From positions 1 to 64,000 of the forward strand of contig NZ_JAKVBC010000011.1 of assembly GCF_022447245.1 (NCBI RefSeq): DNA of 64,000 nt, in the 5' to 3' direction. A model generated the notes under the pieces. That model saw only the letters and a list, made by a program, of their open reading frames with translations. It was not told the origin of the DNA and searched no databases. The translations under genes and the position numbers were made by a program. Positions 1 through 9,243 of the stretch are shown in pieces. Origin of the DNA: Kordia sp. (GTDB lineage Bacteria; Bacteroidota; Bacteroidia; Flavobacteriales; Flavobacteriaceae). Each line of letters begins with the position of its first letter. Positions within the stretch are counted from its first letter, which is position 1.

Positions 1-2
1 AA

Positions 3-30
3 ATCAAATACCTGTTAACAGGTATTTGAT
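3..30. repeat. Perfect 28-bp palindrome
   Basis: Positions 3-30 read identically on both strands, centred on GTTAAC (14-19) with arms AAATACCT/AGGTATTT. It has no T-run on either side inside the window, so it may be a terminator stem for a gene to the left or a large operator. The perfect symmetry is seen directly; the role is unknown. Confidence 0.6.
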
Positions 31-583
31 GAAAAATAAACAAGTAGCTTGATATATGATTATTCACTTAACTTAGCATAAAACCTGTCCTCTGAATGGG
101 GGAATGATCAGATTGTCTTTATATTTCTAATTTCTACAAGAAATTATTCAACTTTATTTAGTTTAATTTCTTTTTACTTCTTTTTACCTTTGAAGGTTTC
201 TTGAGTTATTTCATAAAAGGTTTATTGTTTTTAGCATACCGTACCCAAGTTCACTATAATCGGTTCCTACCTGTATCTATATGTACTTTTGATCATTCCT
301 TCTTATTATTTTGTTTATTTCATATCATAACATAATTAACATGATTTTAAACAAGAAAAAAACCTTATTTATTGGAAGTTTCTTTTCAAAAAATTGGTTT
401 TGATTGTTAGAAGAGATAAAGATCACTAAGGTTTTACCGTATTTTAAACACTTTTAATTCACTAACTTTATACATATTATCTTATTTTTTTGAACTCATA
501 AAAAAAGAGAATACACAAATTAGAATTGCACAAAAATTCAATATCCAAATTATAATCACAGCAAATAAAAGGTAGATTGAACA
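31..583. other. Gene-poor AT-rich stretch
   Basis: I see no credible coding region, tRNA or strong hairpin here. A 10-bp inverted pair (GGAATGATCA near 110, TGATCATTCC near 290) is present but could be chance. Confidence 0.5.
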
Positions 584-703
584 ATGAAGAAGAAAATGAT
601 AGATTTTAATCTTGGGGTTGATGCTTCAATTTTGTATGTTGATCTATTATATGTCCTACAGATTCATGTAGAGCTAACTGTTAATAATTATAGCCTACAC
701 TAA
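584..703 (+). CDS. Possible 39-residue peptide with RiPP-like leader
   Basis: This short ATG-started frame begins MKKKMIDFNLGVDASIL, which resembles the N-terminus of the GG-leader peptide at 19745-19981 (MKKKKFSNLGLNKNIV). It has no GG cleavage motif and no Cys-rich core. A UUCG-loop hairpin followed by seven T residues starts 12 bases after the stop, so a short transcript ending here is plausible. It could be a decayed precursor gene or a chance frame. I do not recognise a family. Confidence 0.3.
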   Translation: MKKKMIDFNLGVDASILYVDLLYVLQIHVELTVNNYSLH

Positions 704-712
704 GTATAAAAG

Positions 713-734
713 AATCTTCTTCGGAAGTTTTTTT
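713..734 (+). terminator. Intrinsic terminator with UUCG loop
   Basis: CTTC (716-719), loop TTCG, GAAG (724-727), then a run of T to 734. It sits just after the small frame 584-703. Confidence 0.55.
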
Positions 735-1199
735 AATACAATATGATTACTACGGATTCACCGTAAATATTTGGTGATTGGAATATTTACCTTTACAGCA
801 TTATTAATATCAATACACTAGGTCCGCACTAATTTTATATAGTAAATTAAAGAGCACCAAGAGTTTGATTTTGCTGACATTTTTAAAAAGCATTAATTTT
901 TTGACAAAAAAATATACGGTTTTACCTTACAAAAGTTATAAGTTTTTAAATCTATTTAAGCAAAAACTAAAGTACTTTTACAGTTATATAATTAGTTTAT
1001 TTAAATTTTAATCGGGCTTAAAATTTGAATGTTAGTGCATAAAAAATATAAGGAGAGAAATTGTCAAGGATTTGTATCATTTTTTCATATGTGAATTATT
1101 AAGTTAATACTAAGTTTTCTTCAAATTTAATCGAGACGTTTCTCTTCTTTTTTATGCGAATAAAATCTTTTCTTATATTTTCAATGTTGTAGATTTATA
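735..1199. other. Non-coding AT-rich gap
   Basis: Downstream of the small terminator and up to the 3' end of the RNase P RNA gene I see no coding frame, repeat or structured element that I can support. Confidence 0.5.
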
Positions 1200-1200
1200 A

Positions 1201-1495
1201 AAAAGCAGGCTGTAAGCCGAATCCTGTCAAGCCTTATCATTTATCTAAAATCATTGTTACCAATAACTTTTATCTGCCTACCCTTGAACATCGAACGTGC
1301 CGTTCTCAAACATTCATATACATGGCATTGCACCTCGTAGAGTTTACCTGATTTCACTACAGCATTACCTGTACATACTTTCTGCTGCACTTGTCCTCGC
1401 CTCACGACGGACGGATGTTATCCGCTACAATTGCACTATGGTGTTCGGACTTTCCTCTCCTTCCTAAGAAGCAGCGATAAGGTAGCCTGCTTTCC
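1201..1495 (-). ncRNA. rnpB: RNase P RNA (bacterial type A)
   Basis: This is the catalytic RNA of ribonuclease P, which cuts the 5' leader from pre-tRNAs. On the minus strand the 5' end reads GCAGGCTACC and is followed by the near-universal GAGGAAAGTCCG (1446-1457) and later GGCGAGGACAAG. The 3' end carries ATTCGGCTTACAGCCTGC, whose GCCTGC (complement of 1205-1210) pairs with the 5' GCAGGC (complement of 1485-1490) to close helix P1. The length of about 295 nt is on the short side for type A. A perfect -7 box lies immediately upstream and a T-run follows the 3' end. Ends are set from helix P1 and may be off by a few bases. Confidence 0.95.
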
Positions 1496-1496
1496 G

Positions 1497-1504
1497 CAAA
1501 AGTA
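1497..1504 (-). promoter_or_regulatory. -7 box of rnpB promoter
   Basis: The minus strand reads TACTTTTG, an exact match to the Bacteroidetes -7 consensus TAnnTTTG, directly before the RNase P RNA 5' end. No clear -33 TTTG is seen. Confidence 0.65.
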
Positions 1505-1571
1505 CACAATTGCTTTGTATGATAAAAACAATTAGATGCTACTCTTTTTTAAAATTTAACAAATACAACAA

Positions 1572-1862
1572 CTACGGATGAATACAATACTTGTACACGT
1601 TTTTTTGCAATTCGTTGAGTATTTTATTAGTTATAATTCTTGAAGGTCTTATATAAGCAGCCAATTCATCTTGACTTACAGGTATTTCGTTAGGAATAGC
1701 CTCCATATTCAAAGAAAATATTTATAGATTCTTATCAAAATCGGATAGTGTTTTACAAAGGCGCTTTTTTATAAATCGATTTTGTAATTTTATGATTCTT
1801 CTATCCAACGATCCGTATTCCATAGCTGCATTATAAAATAATTCGCTGTTAAAACTATACAT
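1572..1862 (-). pseudogene. Crp/Fnr-family regulator remnant
   Basis: Two short minus-strand frames look like broken pieces of a Crp/Fnr-type transcription factor. 1722-1862 encodes YNAAMEYGSLDRRIIKLQNR..KKRL, matching the dimer-helix region. 1572-1706 encodes VSQDELAAYIRPSRIITNKIL, matching the helix-turn-helix, where functional proteins have TSRxTVSR. The two frames are separated by a stop, the cNMP-binding barrel is missing upstream, and the recognition helix is degraded. The gene is therefore dead and only its C-terminal third is recognisable. Assignment rests on motif memory, not on a search. Confidence 0.6.
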
Positions 1863-2000
1863 GATTCCTTTAATAAATTTTCCAAAAATTAACTGTTAAT
1901 TTAAATAGCATCAGGTATAAATAATGAAAATAGATAAAGGCTAGGAATCTTGTTTGAATCTTTTTGAATTCTACTACGATAAGATGCAAATCCTTTGTTA

Positions 2001-2141
2001 ATGTATCAATGGTTTGGTGCTTCTGTAAAGCTCAAATTTGACAAAAATATTATTTTCAGAATCTCTGCAGGTTCCACATTAAATACGGATGTTGGTACTT
2101 CCGACGAATTTTACAAAGTATCTGCATTTATTCCTTTGTAA
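2001..2141 (+). pseudogene. Remnant of an outer-membrane beta-barrel gene 3' end
   Basis: A 46-codon frame ends with alternating strands (LKFDKNIIFRIS..EFYKVSAFIPL) typical of the last hairpin of a beta-barrel protein. There is no signal peptide or upstream body. A strong terminator follows 40 bases later, which fits the surviving 3' end of a lost gene. It could also be a short chance frame. Confidence 0.35.
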
Positions 2142-2179
2142 AAAACAAGTTCTATTCTATTTTTTTAATACAAAAATGA

Positions 2180-2208
2180 ACCAAGCACTTCGGTGTTTGG
2201 TTTTTCTT
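2180..2208 (+). terminator. Intrinsic terminator, TTCG loop
   Basis: The hairpin ACCAAGCAC-TTCG-GTGTTTGGT (2180-2201) is followed by a T-rich tract. It lies downstream of the 2001-2141 remnant and upstream of dnaX. Confidence 0.75.
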
Positions 2209-2307
2209 TTTTTACATGAGTCAAGAATCGAACTTACTTAACAAAATCTGTTAATAAAAAAGCAGAACTATCTGCATATTTACTGTGCTCGATTAGATAT
2301 GTATTGT

Positions 2308-2315
2308 TATATTTG
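2308..2315 (+). promoter_or_regulatory. -7 box of dnaX promoter
   Basis: TATATTTG matches TAnnTTTG exactly, 25 bases before the dnaX start. No matching -33 TTTG is visible at the usual spacing. Confidence 0.5.
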
Positions 2316-2340
2316 TCCCTGTTAAGATTCCTCGAATTCT

Positions 2341-4104
2341 ATGGAACATTTCATTGTATCAGCGCGTAAATATAGACCGCAAACATTCAAAGATGTTGTT
2401 GGTCAACAAGCGATTACAAATACTTTAGAAAATGCTATTAGAAGTAATCATTTAGCACAAGCTTTATTGTTTTGCGGGCCACGTGGCGTAGGAAAAACAA
2501 CCTGTGCTCGTATTTTGGCCAAGAAGATCAATCAAGATGGTACAGAAAATCCTGATGAAGATTTTGCATTCAACATTTTTGAATTAGATGCTGCTTCAAA
2601 TAACTCTGTAGATGATATCAGAAGCTTAATTGAGCAAGTGCGTATTCCTCCACAAGTCGGAAAATATAAAGTATATATTATTGACGAGGTACACATGTTA
2701 TCTCAAGCAGCTTTTAATGCGTTTTTAAAGACCTTAGAAGAACCGCCAAAACATGCTATTTTTATTCTGGCTACAACCGAGAAACATAAAATTATTCCAA
2801 CAATTTTATCGCGATGTCAAATTTTCGATTTTAAACGAATTGGCGTTAAAGATGCTAAGGAATATTTAAAGTATATCGCAGAAAATCAAGGTATAGAAGC
2901 TGACGATGACGCTTTACACATTATTGCACAAAAAGCCGATGGTGCCATGCGTGATGCTTTGTCTATTTTTGACAGAGTAGTTAGTTTTTCTGGAAAACAA
3001 TTGACACGACAAGCCGTAACCGAAAACTTGAATGTGCTCGATTATGAAACCTATTTTACTGCAACTGATTTAATGTTAGCCAATGATATTCCGCAATTAT
3101 TAGTTGACTTTAACACAACATTATCTAAAGGTTTTGACGGACATCATTTTATAGCGGGAATTGCATCGCATTTTAGAGATTTATTAGTCTGTAAAAATCA
3201 AGCTACGATTGCTCTCTTAGAAGTCGGCGATCAAACCAAACAAAAATATTTAGAGCAATCACAAAAAACGTCACAACAATTTTTAATGAAAGGAATTGAA
3301 CTGGCAAATGATTGTGATTTAAAATATAAAACGAGTCGAAACCAGCGTCTTCTAGTCGAATTATGCTTAATGCAATTGGCCTCTATCACTTATGATAGAG
3401 AAAAAAAAAATAGCAATCGGTTCATAATTCCTGCTACGTTTTTTATTGCTCACGGTAAACAAATTGATCCAATTGCTAAAGTTACCTTAGCAAATACATC
3501 AGTTTCTACTCAGCAGCAGCAACCACAACTCAATACTACAACTTCGCATCAAGTAGCTGAACCAACACCAGTAAAAGCTGCACCTCCGAAAGTAGAAACG
3601 CCACCACCAGCAAAACCGAAGATCGATATTTCGATGATGCGAAATAAGGTTTCTGGTTTGTCACTCTCAAGTATCAAAGCAAAGCAAGAACATTTAAAAA
3701 AGCAACAGAGTAAAATTGTACAGCATAAGGTATTGCCAAAAGATCCTTTTACGGAAGAAAAGATGATTGAAGTGTGGAATGCATATGTGGAAAAGATTGA
3801 TAAGAAAGGTGAAAAAATTATGGCATCTTTGTTGGCTACCGATGTTCCAAAATTGAAGAATGATACAACCATTTCTATCGAATTGCCAAATGCAACCATG
3901 AAGATTGAAATTGAACGTGCGCAATATCCTTTATTAGAATTTGTGCGTTCTGAATTGAATAATTACGATGTTTCGTTAGAAATTGAGGTTAACGAATTGA
4001 CTGCAAAGAAATATGCGTTTACAACTCGTGATAAATACGAAAAACTAAAAGAAATTAATCCACTAGTTGAAAGACTACGTAGAGATTTTGATTTAGAAAT
4101 ATAA
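2341..4104 (+). CDS. dnaX: DNA polymerase III subunit gamma/tau
   Basis: This is the clamp-loader ATPase of the replicase, which loads the beta clamp onto primed DNA. The AAA+ domain covers about residues 1-230, with Walker A GPRGVGKT at 46-53, Walker B IIDEVH at 113-118 and the SRC arginine-finger motif near 157-159. The four zinc-binding cysteines that usually follow Walker A are absent; in their place is an acidic segment (NPDEDFAFNIFELDAASNNS), as in other Bacteroidetes DnaX proteins. A Pro-rich linker covers about 395-430 and a tau-like tail follows. No slippery A-run for gamma production stands out. miaE begins 11 bases downstream, probably in the same transcript. Confidence 0.96.
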   Translation: MEHFIVSARKYRPQTFKDVVGQQAITNTLENAIRSNHLAQALLFCGPRGVGKTTCARILAKKINQDGTENPDEDFAFNIFELDAASNNSVDDIRSLIEQVRIPPQVGKYKVYIIDEVHMLSQAAFNAFLKTLEEPPKHAIFILATTEKHKIIPTILSRCQIFDFKRIGVKDAKEYLKYIAENQGIEADDDALHIIAQKADGAMRDALSIFDRVVSFSGKQLTRQAVTENLNVLDYETYFTATDLMLANDIPQLLVDFNTTLSKGFDGHHFIAGIASHFRDLLVCKNQATIALLEVGDQTKQKYLEQSQKTSQQFLMKGIELANDCDLKYKTSRNQRLLVELCLMQLASITYDREKKNSNRFIIPATFFIAHGKQIDPIAKVTLANTSVSTQQQQPQLNTTTSHQVAEPTPVKAAPPKVETPPPAKPKIDISMMRNKVSGLSLSSIKAKQEHLKKQQSKIVQHKVLPKDPFTEEKMIEVWNAYVEKIDKKGEKIMASLLATDVPKLKNDTTISIELPNATMKIEIERAQYPLLEFVRSELNNYDVSLEIEVNELTAKKYAFTTRDKYEKLKEINPLVERLRRDFDLEI

Positions 4105-4115
4105 AAGTTATACGA

Positions 4116-4697
4116 ATGTTAGGATTAAAATTGCCAACCGATCCGCGTTGGGTAAATATTGCAGAAAAGAACATTGAAGAAATTTTAACCGATCATGCTT
4201 TTTGTGAACAGAAAGCAGCGAGTACTGCAATTTCCCTTATCGTAAGTTTCCCTGAATATTCTGAATTGGTCGAAGACATGATTGCTTTGGTCAAAGAAGA
4301 AATCAGTCATTTTAAAATGGTTCATGATAAAATTCTTGCCAGAGGTTCGAAGTTAGGTCGCGATCGAAAAGATGAATATGTTTCTAAATTATTACAATTC
4401 TTCCCAAAAGGTGGAAGCAGAACTACTCAATTGGTTCACAGACTGTTATATGCAGCTTTGATTGAAGCTAGGAGTTGCGAGCGGTTTAAATTACTATCAG
4501 AACATATTAGTGATCAAGAATTGGCTACTTTTTATAAAAATCTAATGGTTAGTGAGGCCAATCACTATACTATGTTTCTAACGTATGCTAGAAAGTACGG
4601 AAATCGTGAAGAAGTAGATCAAAAATGGCAAGCTTTGCTAGATTTTGAAGCAGAAATCATGAAAGGTTTGGGGAATAAAGAAACTATACACGGGTAA
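4116..4697 (+). CDS. miaE: tRNA-(ms2io6A)-hydroxylase
   Basis: This diiron, ferritin-like monooxygenase hydroxylates the isopentenyl group of ms2i6A37 in tRNAs that read UNN codons. The 193-residue length fits the family. The two iron-ligand pairs are visible as EEISHF (about residues 69-74) and SEANHY near 149-154, each giving an ExxH-type ligand set. It follows dnaX by 11 bases on the same strand, so it is probably co-transcribed. No signal peptide; cytoplasmic. Confidence 0.92.
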   Translation: MLGLKLPTDPRWVNIAEKNIEEILTDHAFCEQKAASTAISLIVSFPEYSELVEDMIALVKEEISHFKMVHDKILARGSKLGRDRKDEYVSKLLQFFPKGGSRTTQLVHRLLYAALIEARSCERFKLLSEHISDQELATFYKNLMVSEANHYTMFLTYARKYGNREEVDQKWQALLDFEAEIMKGLGNKETIHG

Positions 4698-4860
4698 TTT
4701 AGACACACCTGGCTTTTAGACTTGCTGCGCTGTTAGATTGTTAGAATTATTTACCTCTGGAGGATTTTGTTTGCTGTAAATATAAACATTTTATGAAAAA
4801 CACTCGTTATTTATAAATTGTGCGATATACTTGACTGATAATCATCAAATCTCCTTTTTT

Positions 4861-4886
4861 AACAGCAAAAGCTGTTGTATTTTTAT
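4861..4886 (+). terminator. Probable terminator after dnaX-miaE
   Basis: AACAGC-AAAA-GCTGTT followed by GTATTTTTATAG. It is 163 bases after miaE and 35 before the next start, so it could end the upstream transcript. Confidence 0.45.
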
Positions 4887-4910
4887 AGTGATTAATATTA
4901 TACAGTTACT

Positions 4911-5660
4911 ATGAAAAAACTTTACATTTTTATTTTATTAGTTTGCACTAGCCATAATATCAAAGCTCAAGACGATCCCGATTTATTAGGTACTTGGTAC
5001 TTGCATTATATTGAGTCCAACGGAAATATTGTATATGTTCCAAGTAATGGGAATTCATCTATAGTACAGCCTTCCATTATTTTTTCTAATTTAGTTACAG
5101 ATCCACTAGAGCATAATATAGAGGGAGATGGTATGTGTAATAATTTCTTTGCGCATTATGAACTTCCAGGTAATGATACTGTCACAATACCTATTTGGAG
5201 TACAACATTAATATTTTGCGATGAAGCAAATTCGGGTGATTCATCCCTTGAGCAAATTGAGCAATATGAATTATTGTATTTTGGCATTTTATTCGATACT
5301 TCAACTACGACTACTTTTAACTATACAATTGACACTACGAATAACATTTTAATGATGGTTGATTCACAGGGAGAAAAACTCGTGTACGGAAAACAGATTC
5401 TGTCAACCAAAGATAATGAAGTGTTTTCAAAGAATATACAACTCTACCCTAACCCTGCACAGAAAGAGTTATTTATAACGGGAATCTCTATCAATACAAA
5501 AACGAGTTATTCTATTTATAATCTTATCGGAAATACTATTATTTCTAACAAGCAATTAATAGAAAAGCGCATCGATGTACATTCTTTGAAAGCAGGAACC
5601 TACTTTTTAAAAGTATCACAGAATGGAAACACTAGTGTGAAAAAATTTATCAAACAATAA
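4911..5660 (+). CDS. Secreted lipocalin-like protein with T9SS sorting domain
   Basis: The protein has a signal peptide (about residues 1-19, ending before QDDPD). Its body starts LLGTWYLHYIESNG, the usual opening of lipocalin-like beta-barrels. The last 75 residues (LYPNPAQKELFITG to VKKFIKQ) form a type A T9SS C-terminal sorting domain. It is therefore expected to cross the outer membrane through the T9SS and be released or anchored. Ligand and function are unknown. It converges with the GH5 gene on the other strand, overlapping it by 11 bases. Confidence 0.75.
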   Translation: MKKLYIFILLVCTSHNIKAQDDPDLLGTWYLHYIESNGNIVYVPSNGNSSIVQPSIIFSNLVTDPLEHNIEGDGMCNNFFAHYELPGNDTVTIPIWSTTLIFCDEANSGDSSLEQIEQYELLYFGILFDTSTTTTFNYTIDTTNNILMMVDSQGEKLVYGKQILSTKDNEVFSKNIQLYPNPAQKELFITGISINTKTSYSIYNLIGNTIISNKQLIEKRIDVHSLKAGTYFLKVSQNGNTSVKKFIKQ

Positions 5661-7590
5661 CTTTTTTGACATGTTTATTTCCGTTTACGGTTCTGATTAC
5701 TAATATATACATTCCTTTGGAATAACTGGAAGCATCTATTTTTTCTGTTTTGAAGAATGTTTCCAAAAGATTGCCAGTATAACTGTACAGTTGTATTTCT
5801 TCAATCTGATGATTACTGCGAATTTGTATGTGTTTAGTATCTTCATTTAGATATACAAACATGCCATTTACCATTTGTGACTCTCTTGTCGATAAGATAC
5901 TTGAATCTTCTACCAAATAATCAAAATCATCAAAAAAATACGTTCCTGTATCTTGTCCCCACATTACTTGAACTTCAATGCTACTTGTGTTTTCCATGAC
6001 TGTATACACATATTCATAAAGCTCATATACAGTTGTTAAATTATAGGTTGACGATGGAACAAATCTATTGCTTCCATTTTCAACCGCTTTTATCCTAAAT
6101 TTAAATCGTTGATTGCTATTAGTTGCTTTTGCATAACAGGAAATCGATATTTTTTTACCTGTTAGATCTTGTGTATATGCGTTATTTTTTAATAGCACTT
6201 TATTATAGCCAGCTGCTGTTGTCACTTCTATTTCTGCCGCAACAGCTCCACTTCTAGCATTTGTTGTAGCATCTGAGAATGTTGCATTGGCTGTTTCTAA
6301 TGATGAAAAAATCCAATCTACATTATAACCACATTCAAAATTGGGGTTTACTATAATAGTATCTATAGAATTATCACATACAGGTTCAGCTCCAGCCGAT
6401 AACAATGCATCTTTTACATCTTCTACCCAAATCGAGGTATCTACAGAAGCATCTGAATAATAATTAATGGTATTAGGATTGTCTCTTCGTTTGTGAATCG
6501 TTTTATTTGATTTATTTCCTGCACACCAAGCTGAGAAAGAAAAACCTCTACTGATTGCTGCTTCTGCTATAAAAGCATGATAGGCTACTCTCGCTTCACT
6601 CACAGGACCTCCATACATTCCATAGGCTCCCGTATTATACAAAAATCCGTTTTCATTATCTGCTCCAAATTCTCCTACATATACAGGTATATTATTCGCA
6701 TTTGACCATAATAACACCTCATCAAATTGTGTACTTATACTTGCTTTTTCCGCTTCTGTTCCCCAATTAAAAACATTATACTGCTGCTTAGAAGAGCTCG
6801 TAAAATTAAATGGCTGATAGTAATGAAATGTTGCTATCAAATAATTATCGCTTGTCACAACAGCATTACTTATTTGAAGCGGAGCCATGTATGAATTGGC
6901 TCCACCACCTGTAATTATAATATTTCTTGTTGTATAGAACCCGCCTGTGGCACGTATACTATTGATAATTGTCATATTTAATGCATCAACTTCCGTTGCG
7001 CTCATATGAAAATATGGTTCGTTGATTATTTCAAATAGTAAGTTTTCTGAATGATTTTTAAATCGATTCGCTATAGCAATCCATATCGCTTTAAATTTCT
7101 CGGTATCTGCCAATCGTTTCGCAGAAGTTGGCGCTGTATATTCAGCTCTGTTGGAATCAAATGTATAAATAAACTCTGTTTTTAAGGTAGCTCCATGAAA
7201 ATCCAAGCTTACTATTAACCCAGCATTTAACGCCCAATTTACAACTTCTTCTACTCTATCTAAATATACTGCATCTATTACATAATCCGTAGACGATCCT
7301 GAATAATTATCTGATGTGCCAGAGTTACTTGCATAAATTGATGTATCACCTGAGGTTCTAGTTCCAAAGAAATCAGTAGGAATTCTAACATTCGTAAAAC
7401 CTTCGTTAGCTACATCCACAAAGAATTGTTCATATACGGCTGGCGCCCAATTTCCTTCCAAAGGAGCACTTAAAACATTTCCTAAATTTATTCCTCTTCC
7501 CATCTGTGCAACCATTTCTTCTGGTCCTGTCTGAGAATAACTAACTATTGAAATACTTAAGAATATTGCAAAAACTATTATTTTTCTCAT
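5650..7590 (-). CDS. Secreted GH5 family glycanase (endoglucanase-like), T9SS
   Basis: This is a predicted secreted endo-beta-glycanase. A signal peptide (1-20) is followed by a GH5-type TIM barrel (about 25-395). The acid/base glutamate is E191 in FEIINEP and the nucleophile is E307 in VYVGEFGA; the HYYQP segment (256-260) matches the conserved histidine/tyrosine strand. A beta-rich carbohydrate-binding-like module (about 410-560) follows, then a T9SS sorting domain (about 572-646). The GRGINLGNVL opening is typical of cellulase subfamilies, but the substrate cannot be fixed from sequence. There is no SusC/SusD pair nearby, so it is not in a classic polysaccharide-utilisation locus. It ends 2 bases before the neighbouring fibre-like gene and is probably co-transcribed with it. 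Confidence 0.88.
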   Translation of the reverse strand: MRKIIVFAIFLSISIVSYSQTGPEEMVAQMGRGINLGNVLSAPLEGNWAPAVYEQFFVDVANEGFTNVRIPTDFFGTRTSGDTSIYASNSGTSDNYSGSSTDYVIDAVYLDRVEEVVNWALNAGLIVSLDFHGATLKTEFIYTFDSNRAEYTAPTSAKRLADTEKFKAIWIAIANRFKNHSENLLFEIINEPYFHMSATEVDALNMTIINSIRATGGFYTTRNIIITGGGANSYMAPLQISNAVVTSDNYLIATFHYYQPFNFTSSSKQQYNVFNWGTEAEKASISTQFDEVLLWSNANNIPVYVGEFGADNENGFLYNTGAYGMYGGPVSEARVAYHAFIAEAAISRGFSFSAWCAGNKSNKTIHKRRDNPNTINYYSDASVDTSIWVEDVKDALLSAGAEPVCDNSIDTIIVNPNFECGYNVDWIFSSLETANATFSDATTNARSGAVAAEIEVTTAAGYNKVLLKNNAYTQDLTGKKISISCYAKATNSNQRFKFRIKAVENGSNRFVPSSTYNLTTVYELYEYVYTVMENTSSIEVQVMWGQDTGTYFFDDFDYLVEDSSILSTRESQMVNGMFVYLNEDTKHIQIRSNHQIEEIQLYSYTGNLLETFFKTEKIDASSYSKGMYILVIRTVNGNKHVKKVIV

Positions 7591-7592
7591 TA

Positions 7593-9026
7593 TTAATTCC
7601 TTTGGGAAGTTCTTTGCTTTCTTTTAAATATCTCTTTTGATTTTCCCTGGTTGTATAAATCAGGCATTAAGTATTTCCCTCTATTTTCACCTTTATCTGC
7701 CTCTACGATTCTTTCTTTTGGATTTTGCTTTAGATAAGGATCATTACGTTCAGCTGTTAATTGCCAAGAAACTTTTTTTCCTGAAATTCCACCACCAATT
7801 ACAAAGCTTCCGCCAGTCAATTCTCTTTCTATAAAAAGTCCTGACATGGAAGCTCCTATTGGCGTTAGTTGATAACTTGGATTTTTATTAATTGCTTCAT
7901 AGTATTCGGGCATTGTTATTATAGCCTTTCCATTAGCATCAAAAGTAGCAATACCTCGATATACATTTAGGATTTCATTAGATTCAATTGAAAAGTGTTT
8001 TAAGTATCTATTTTCTGGATCAAGAGGATGGTCTATTTTAAATGTTTTTGTACCTGAGGCTGATAAGTTTCCATTGGCATGAATGGCGTTGTTAGAAACT
8101 CCTGTGTTTTCCCCAACAACTCCATAACTTCCTGTATGACTTGTTAACCCATAGATACCGCTTCCACTACCTGTATTTTCTCCATGTATTCCATATCCTG
8201 AACTCTGGCTTAATCCATAAACTCCTGTTCCCCCTGCGGTATCTGTTTGTCCATAAACACCACTTCCTGTTCCTCCAAAGTTAAATCCGTAGACTCCATT
8301 TCCTGTTCCTGTATTTCTTCCAAAAACACCAGAAGCACTGTTTGTACTTGAGCCGTATATAGCACGTTGCGCAGCTCCCGTGCCATTTGTATGCACTGAT
8401 AATTGACTTGTGGTTTCTCCATCAGTATTGATAAAAACTCTGCCTGTAGAAACTATTTTCATTCGGAGTTCTCCATTAGTGGCAAAACCTAATTGATTTA
8501 TTCCAGCTTTATACATTCCTATTCCAGAATCTGTTTGCCAAGAATACGCAGGTGATGTTGCTGATCCACTTATGTATGCATGCATTCGTCCAGGAGTAGA
8601 TCCTGCTGTGATTTCAAATCGATCCAAATCATTCGTTTTAATTCGCAAACCGCTATTATCGGTTGTTCCCAAAAAATTATTTGTAGTGGTTGTTCCTGAG
8701 TTTCCAGTAGTTTTCCAAAAAAAAGGATTGCCAACTGGTGTCCATGCTGAGTTATTCCAATAATAAAATCCAACTCCAGTGGTCGCATTCGTATTATACA
8801 CTAATAGACTTTCTGTACTTCCTCCTGTAATAGGATCTATTGTACTTAGTTCAGAAATATCAACTCTCGGAACCAACATCCCTTTTTCTGTACTGGTGAC
8901 ATCGAGCATACTTCCATCACCTGGAGTAGTTGTATTGATTCCGACTTGTGCATTTGTAATTGACGTAAGGGAAAAATAAAGCAATAGAATGCCAGACACC
9001 CTGATAAGTAGTGTTTTTGTGTTCAT
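7593..9026 (-). CDS. Secreted fibre-like protein with Gly-rich YG repeats
   Basis: The signal peptide (about 1-26, ending TNAQ) is followed by VGINTTTPGDGSMLDVTST, a hallmark opening of Flavobacteriaceae surface proteins that resemble phage tail-fibre heads. Around residues 225-315 there is a run of imperfect GVYG/GIYG/GIHGENTG repeats, likely a beta-solenoid or collagen-like stalk. The C-terminal domain (about 325-475, starting KTFKIDHPLDPENRYLKH) recurs in similar proteins of this family. It has no T9SS tail. The gene lies 2 bases upstream of the GH5 gene, so a shared transcript is likely. Function unknown; adhesion is a guess. Confidence 0.7.
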   Translation of the reverse strand: MNTKTLLIRVSGILLLYFSLTSITNAQVGINTTTPGDGSMLDVTSTEKGMLVPRVDISELSTIDPITGGSTESLLVYNTNATTGVGFYYWNNSAWTPVGNPFFWKTTGNSGTTTTNNFLGTTDNSGLRIKTNDLDRFEITAGSTPGRMHAYISGSATSPAYSWQTDSGIGMYKAGINQLGFATNGELRMKIVSTGRVFINTDGETTSQLSVHTNGTGAAQRAIYGSSTNSASGVFGRNTGTGNGVYGFNFGGTGSGVYGQTDTAGGTGVYGLSQSSGYGIHGENTGSGSGIYGLTSHTGSYGVVGENTGVSNNAIHANGNLSASGTKTFKIDHPLDPENRYLKHFSIESNEILNVYRGIATFDANGKAIITMPEYYEAINKNPSYQLTPIGASMSGLFIERELTGGSFVIGGGISGKKVSWQLTAERNDPYLKQNPKERIVEADKGENRGKYLMPDLYNQGKSKEIFKRKQRTSQRN

Positions 9027-9243
9027 GGTAGGTTAATTTTAAAAATGACTTCTTCCTAAGATAAGAATTAACCCTCACATAAACTACTGAATAACAAGTA
9101 TAAAGGGCACTTTTATTGTTTTAACATACTGAGTTTACGTTCTTATAATACATTTTGGGTCTCTCAAAATAATAACGGCTAAACCTTACTTTTGACAAGA
9201 TTTGTTTTACTATTTTAATAAACAACAATTAACCTACCATATC

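Noticed and set aside
110-299. 10-bp inverted pair GGAATGATCA / TGATCATTCC
   Set aside because: Too short and far apart to stand out from chance in AT-rich sequence.
3549-3899. Antisense frame within dnaX
   Set aside because: Shadow of a well-supported gene.
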